From assembly GCA_015680685.1 (NCBI GenBank), contig MNCI01008665.1, positions 54,700-118,699 of the forward strand: DNA of 64,000 nt, given 5' to 3'. Below the pieces are notes generated by a model that searched no databases, had not been told where the DNA came from, and saw nothing but the letters and a program-made list of their open reading frames with translations. This DNA is from Gnetum montanum. Its lineage: Eukaryota; Streptophyta; Gnetopsida; Gnetales; Gnetaceae. Both the position numbers and the translations under genes were made by a program. Shown here piece by piece: positions 59,028 through 64,000 of this stretch. The number at the start of each line of letters is the position of its first letter. The stretch's first letter is position 1.

Positions 59028-59245
59028 TGAGCAATAAGATTAACGATAACTGGTAATCGGATCTAAGAAATGGTTGGCAGTAAGATCACAAATAGGCTTC
59101 CTACCCTGTAGGATTCCAAAGGAATCGTCCTTGCAACTGATCTACACCACACGATTTATCGTAAACTTCCTTAGAGGTATTATGTCTACAGTTTAGGGTA
59201 TGGATCGCTAACAGGGCTACCCGAAAAAGGCGGATCGGAACCTAA

Positions 59246-59265
59246 AGGCCCTCCTTCTAGCGCCA
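59246..59265 (-). other. Primer-binding site of G4
   Basis: On the minus strand it reads TGGCGCTAGAAGGAGGGCC, six bases inside the LTR. A TGG-initial site is expected for pairing with the CCA end of a tRNA. The tRNA species was not assigned. Confidence 0.75.
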
Positions 59266-59271
59266 GAAAAT

Positions 59272-60721
59272 TGTAATGATGGAAAATGTCGGCAACTGGA
59301 AAACACCGAACGAATCCCGTGTACACAGTTTTAACCATGGATCCGCGTGAGGACTATGCTGGAAAAACGAATCCGCGGCGCCCTGAACGGTCTTGTCGAT
59401 CAGACAGGGACTTACTAATCAGTAAACCGATGAATATTTCGTGAAAACGATCTGATTCGAGGAATTGTAAAATGAGGGGAAACGATGTAGATGAATTGCA
59501 ACGATGATAACGCTAAACACGATAAGAGGAAGCTGACATAAGAGAAGCACGTAGTTTCAAGATCTACGCTTTGACTTGAAAAATGTATATTTTGTATATT
59601 TCGTTACACTGGGGAGACCCCGATTACTGGATGTGAAGCAAGCACAAAACAACAAGAAAACGGTCCAAACAGAAGTCTAATCTACCTCGTGGGCTAAAGC
59701 CGGGATTCAAGGAAGGCCAAGCTCTGACGTCTACCAATCAACTGTTTCTGACCAATAGAGTCTTCCCAGCAGAATGATTACTCCTGTCGCCGGTGCTCAA
59801 AGCGAACTGTGCTATGTTTCTACCGTAAGGTGATGCTGTCAACAATTGCCACAGCACTGCTCTCTGTACCTCTGCTCAAAAGTGACAAGCGCTCCAGTGC
59901 TCAGAAAAATGCCTTTGCTTCTCTGATTTGCCAACCTTTGTATCTTTGTCAACTGGGGTATTTATAAGCTGCGACGCCCTGTGGAAAAGGCGCAACCCTG
60001 ATGACGTGTGCCCCGAATGTTTTGGGTACTGTTGACTTGACCATTTTTGCGTCAAACTTCCTGATTACGCACAATACGCTCGTTCGCGTATTGTGAGTGT
60101 GAAGAAGAGATGCGCGTCGGGCATGTCTCAACTATCTTTGAATTATATTACGCTCATTCACGCTGTGTTGCGTGTATGAGCGTAACGTAACATGGGAACA
60201 ATGGAGTTAAAGCTATTTTACGCTTGCTTATGCGGCCACGCGTAGTAAAGCGTAGAACAATGTTTAGCTTGGCGACGCAATACACTGTAATACGCTACGT
60301 TGCGTGATGAGCGTATGATGAGCAATTTTCTTAGACCTTGCCTTTGACTGTTCTGGAGCTTATTACGCTTTCATGCGTAACAGAGCGTAAACCTGGCCTT
60401 GAACAAAAAACTGAGCAAAATACACAAGAAATCGCATATCACGCTGCTTAAGCTTCTCCCTATGCCGAAATAACTATCCTTCTGATGCCGGACTATGTCT
60501 AAGCAAAATCACGCTAAGCGCCATTACGCTACGTTGCGTGATATAGCGTAAACAGAAAAAGCATAGAAAGATTAGGAATCCGCGCAAGAAGTCGAGGACT
60601 TTATGCTACGCGCCTCTTGGTGTTGCTCTATCTTATTCTCCCCTCTGGAATGCTGAGATGCGCCCTTGCCTGAATTGCGAATCTTTGCCTGAGACCGACT
60701 CGCAATTTTCACAGTGTTTCA
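59272..60721 (-). repeat. 5' LTR of G4 (1450 bp)
   Basis: It runs TGTAATGATGG to agtgtttca on the plus strand and pairs with 48069-49524 along its whole length, including the acgc/gcgt-rich middle. The minus-strand TATA box agcttataaata is at 59960-59970. Followed by TAGAT and host sequence. Confidence 0.93.
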
Positions 60722-60726
60722 TAGAT

Positions 60727-62980
60727 AATGATGATGCCAACGTTAGCATCACAACAACATCTCTCCATGTCGTGAGTGTTTCATCCCTATAAATACACTT
60801 CAAGTTTCCAAAAATAAAGTATGAATCAAGTTCACTTAATTTTAAGTGGATTTTGGAAATCCTAACCCCATAAATACTAGGTTCATACTCTAATTTAGGA
60901 TTTACTTTTTAAGATCTGAGAGTACTTTTTGAATTTTGAGAGATTTGGAGAACTAGTACAAGCATCAAATACATCACTGGCATGCTCAATGATCATCCAA
61001 AAATTTCATGTCATTTTTGAGGTCAGTCCTAACATCAACATTACCACAACACACTTGAGCATGCTAACACTAGTGCTAACTTTATTGATACTAGCGTCAA
61101 CATCATTTGCAAGAGTATTAGTGTCACTTGTAGAACAACTCATGCAAATAAGCATGTTTGACATTTCAATTAGTTTCAAACAATACTAGAAGATCCTCCA
61201 TTGACATCCTAATTTAGAAGATTTCAAATTCTAGTGTTTAAATACTTCTTTTTGTTGAAAACTAAGTTCATTTTGATAATTTTACTCTACATCTTATATT
61301 CCATATTTTTGTAGTATCTAGCCCTCCCTAGGAGGTAAATTATGTCTATTAAGTAAATAAATCATATTTTGTTTTTGGGAAGAAAAAACCCAAATATTTT
61401 TTCATTTTTTTAAATATACTCATATTTCTTGGATCTTATTTGTATTACTCACATTCTATCAAATTAATTAATAACTCTATCATTGTGTATCTATCCACTA
61501 TTGATTCTAATCTTGATCAATAGGTTAAATCTAAATTTTATTTGAGGTTTGTGCCCCTTTGTTTCTCTATCATTGATATAGTAAGGATCAGATCATTTCA
61601 AAGACCATTTATGGCCACAGATCGTAACCTTACATGTGTAATTCATGAAGGTGTCCTTGTAGATTTGTGAAAGAACAGTATGGAGGAACATTTTTGGTGC
61701 TAGAAGAAGGGTCAGTAGGTTTTCTAGTATCATGAACTATTACATAGATGCTCATAGGTTCTTTCTAGCATAGTTCATTTTGTCCATTTTAATGCTTTCA
61801 CTTATCTTTCATATATTACTTTCTTTTCCCATTTGCACTTGATTATTTTGTTCCACGTATGTCTAGAGAAAACTCCTTGATATCATGTTTGGCCAATGAT
61901 ATAATTAATCTTAAATATTTTAGATTTATATATCGATGATTATAAGGAAAGCTTAGATGTTCATGACACCCATGATTATTCGTGAATATAAAATCACATC
62001 CATCAAATGGAAGTTGGACATTATACTTTCTAAACTGGAGTTGAAAGAATGATAGAGTACAGTACCACTAACATCTAAGAATCTTTCATTTTGAACTTCA
62101 ACCATCCTATGGAGTGATACCAATATAAGAAAACAACAATTTTGACATATTTGCTAATTCAACATGAGATTCAAGTACTTGCTAGTTCCTAAATTGAGAA
62201 AGATTAGTTTCAATTATATTACCTAGCAAACCATCCTAATATCAACTTAACTAAAAATCATCAACACCAAGGTTAACAAAGCAAGAGTGGTTATGATATT
62301 AGTAATCACAATGATGAAGAGGATGAAAGTCCTCATATTTTACTACCTACAAAATTATTCCAGTAGCACATCATGTAGCCATTAACCTCAATTCCATAGA
62401 ATATTCATCTCATTAACTCCCCTAATTCAATGAACCTACATGATCTCAAATAACCTATCCCATAGTTTCTACTTCAACTATCCTAGCTCTAACTCCTCTA
62501 GCTATTATTGCTTCTCTTACTATCACCTTACCATTAACTTATAGTCTATTCCCAAGGATAAGGACTTTGAATCTAACACCTAATGTGCATGTTCAAAATC
62601 CTAATCTTTTGCTAAATCTTTTCTAACCACTATTTCTTACATTGCTAGTTCAACAATCATAGGTTTCATTATCATTCTTTCTATCCTCCCAATACTTACC
62701 TATTTCCATGTCTACTATTACATCATCACAACTAGTTTTTCCTACTCATAATCCTATTCTGAGAAATTTTACTATGTCAAGTATCCTTAGTGTTTTATCT
62801 AAATTAATGTTTTTTCTCTAAGACTTATCTTCTAAGTTGTAAGCCAATGAAGAGCAAACATGAAAAGGTAGAAAATTGTGTAGGGGAAGCCTTGTAGATT
62901 ATATTGTTCATCTCCTTGTTAATCTTATTAGCTTATTAATCATAATTTCCTAGGTTTCCAAAGGAATCTTATTGACTAAT
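60727..62980 (+). mobile_element. Right part of element G5: LTR rest and leader
   Basis: It continues the repeated gctaacattagtgtc-type motifs, then the TATA box TATAAATA (60788-60795). AT-rich sequence follows, with no clear LTR end or primer site. No intact frames. Bases 61650-62980 contain only fragments. Confidence 0.4.
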
Positions 62981-62984
62981 TTCA

Positions 62985-63470
62985 TCAAATACAATGAGGA
63001 ATTTGATATGACTGCATGTTATTGGCTAACTTTCCCTACACCATTCTAAGAAACTTTTTGAACTTACTAATATACAAAGCTTACTTTATTAAAGCAACTC
63101 TTGAGAGGCTTTGTAAATAGGTTCAAGTACAACATCAACAAAGTTGGCACACTAAAAAAACTAGTGGGCATCAAACATGCTTCCACTAAACCTATTTCTA
63201 AATTCATGTGGACTTTGGCAACAATGGAGCTTACTCATTTACTTTCTTATGATTAGCTATTGGAAATTTTTGAAGGGGTTGCCAATGACTATATTAGGAG
63301 AAAGCTTGTATATTATAAGACATCTAGCTAAGGACCTTGATAAATTCATGTTCTAACTCAAACCTATGTCTTGTATCTTGTGATAATCTTTGTTGGTATT
63401 GGTAGCAATGATTAGCTAGAAGCATGAGGTTGTATGACAAATGTAGTTATATTACTTAGTATTTTTTAAA
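62985..63470 (+). pseudogene. Gag-like remnant of G5
   Basis: Pieces such as FDMTACYWLTFPTPF, LLRGFVNRFKYNINKVGTLK and PISKFMWTLATMELT follow the order and spacing of the gypsy capsid domain (compare LLTQFVTRFKYNL in G4 gag). Several stops. The assignment rests on pattern likeness only. Confidence 0.4.
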
Positions 63471-64000
63471 ACATGTTGATAATTTGTATTATTTATTATT
63501 TTTTAAATAATTTTTTTGATTAATTTTATTTTGTATATTTTATGTGTACTAATCATGTGATGTTATGTAGTCAAATACCTTTAACTGATGGATATCATTG
63601 GGTCATTATGTAACAAATGGCATAACTAACATTATTTATCATTATTATACAAATGACTCTTTTCATATTTTTATTGGCTTATAATGACCTAACTTCCAAA
63701 TGGTAATAATAATGACTATGTCATGAGTCAACTTAGAATAAGATGAGATGAAAAATATCAAGATAATTACAAAAGTTTCATAGTAAAAAAGAGTAAGATT
63801 TAGTGCTTTTATAAGTGAAACATAGAAATCCATAGGATCATATGAAATTTAATAGTAATTAAACAATCATATACTTCTAGAGTATAAAATGTTCCTAGGC
63901 ATTATAGAGAGTGTAAATCATTAAAGGTTTTTTTCATAGTAGTAGTTGGGATCATGTAATAGTAGGGTTCAAGTTGCTATAGTAGCTAGAAGAACATAAT
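63471..64000. other. AT-rich right edge, nothing recognised
   Basis: No open frame, repeat end or RNA gene seen. Probably more of the G5 interior. Confidence 0.4.

Larger units (their letters stand above)
48069..60721 (-). mobile_element. Gypsy element G4, Tat-like, pol-less, carries an antisense spliced gene
   Basis: The LTRs are 48069-49524 and 59272-60721, and the duplicated target TAGAT is at 48064-48068 and 60722-60726. The primer site lies next to the right LTR on the minus strand and the polypurine tract next to the left LTR, so the element reads right to left. Order in that direction: LTR, primer site, gag, protease, hairpin array B, antisense gene (plus strand), hairpin array A, polypurine tract, LTR. 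No reverse transcriptase, RNase H or integrase is present. The Tat branch is known for extra ORFs, some antisense, usually together with pol. This element must have been moved by another element's enzymes. Confidence 0.92.

Noticed and set aside
1-64000. tRNA, rRNA or other structured RNA genes
   Set aside because: I saw no cloverleaf A-box/B-box pair or rRNA text. A tRNAscan or Infernal run would be decisive.

Overview
This is nuclear DNA from a land plant, taken from a draft assembly (one 644-base run of Ns and two single Ns). The evidence is a six-exon SWEET sugar-transporter gene with canonical GT-AG introns, surrounded by nested Ty3/gypsy and Ty1/copia LTR retrotransposons of plant-specific types. 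I cannot name the species from sequence alone.

Layout. 1-5117: 3' part of a pol-less gypsy element (G1) with gag, a shortened extra ORF and a 3' LTR. 5118-11165: a low-repeat island holding the only intact-looking host gene, a clade-I-like SWEET (7482-9631, plus strand, TATA box at 7382). 11200-12150: a block of direct and inverted repeats. About 12300-17300: remnant of a probable DNA transposon with a broken Ulp1-like (C48) protease gene and palindromic repeats. 17340-42873: an old 5'-truncated gypsy element (G3) split by two later insertions, a copia element (C1, 20241-26688) and a structurally complete gypsy element of Athila-like type (G2, 26833-39907, TSD CTACT). 42874-47300: remnants of a second copia copy and of a different gypsy lineage (integrase end plus LTR). 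47450-48068 and 60727-63500: a decayed gypsy element (G5) interrupted by element G4.

G4 (48069-60721, TSD TAGAT, minus orientation) is the most unusual object. It has 1.45-kb LTRs, a primer-binding site, a polypurine tract, Tat-like gag and protease, but no reverse transcriptase or integrase. Where pol should be, it carries an antisense gene with at least six exons, five short GT-AG introns and consistent reading phases. That gene is bracketed by two arrays of small hairpins whose stems differ but mostly stay self-complementary.

How the parts work together. Several unrelated elements share a layout: gag, little or no pol, and a separate second gene of plant transposon-protein type with a coiled-coil tail. 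In G2, G3 and C1 that second gene is preceded by an internal promoter-like block built from the same short motifs as the element's own LTR U3. Most retroelement genes are broken by stop codons of the kind left by cytosine deamination, as expected for old methylated copies.
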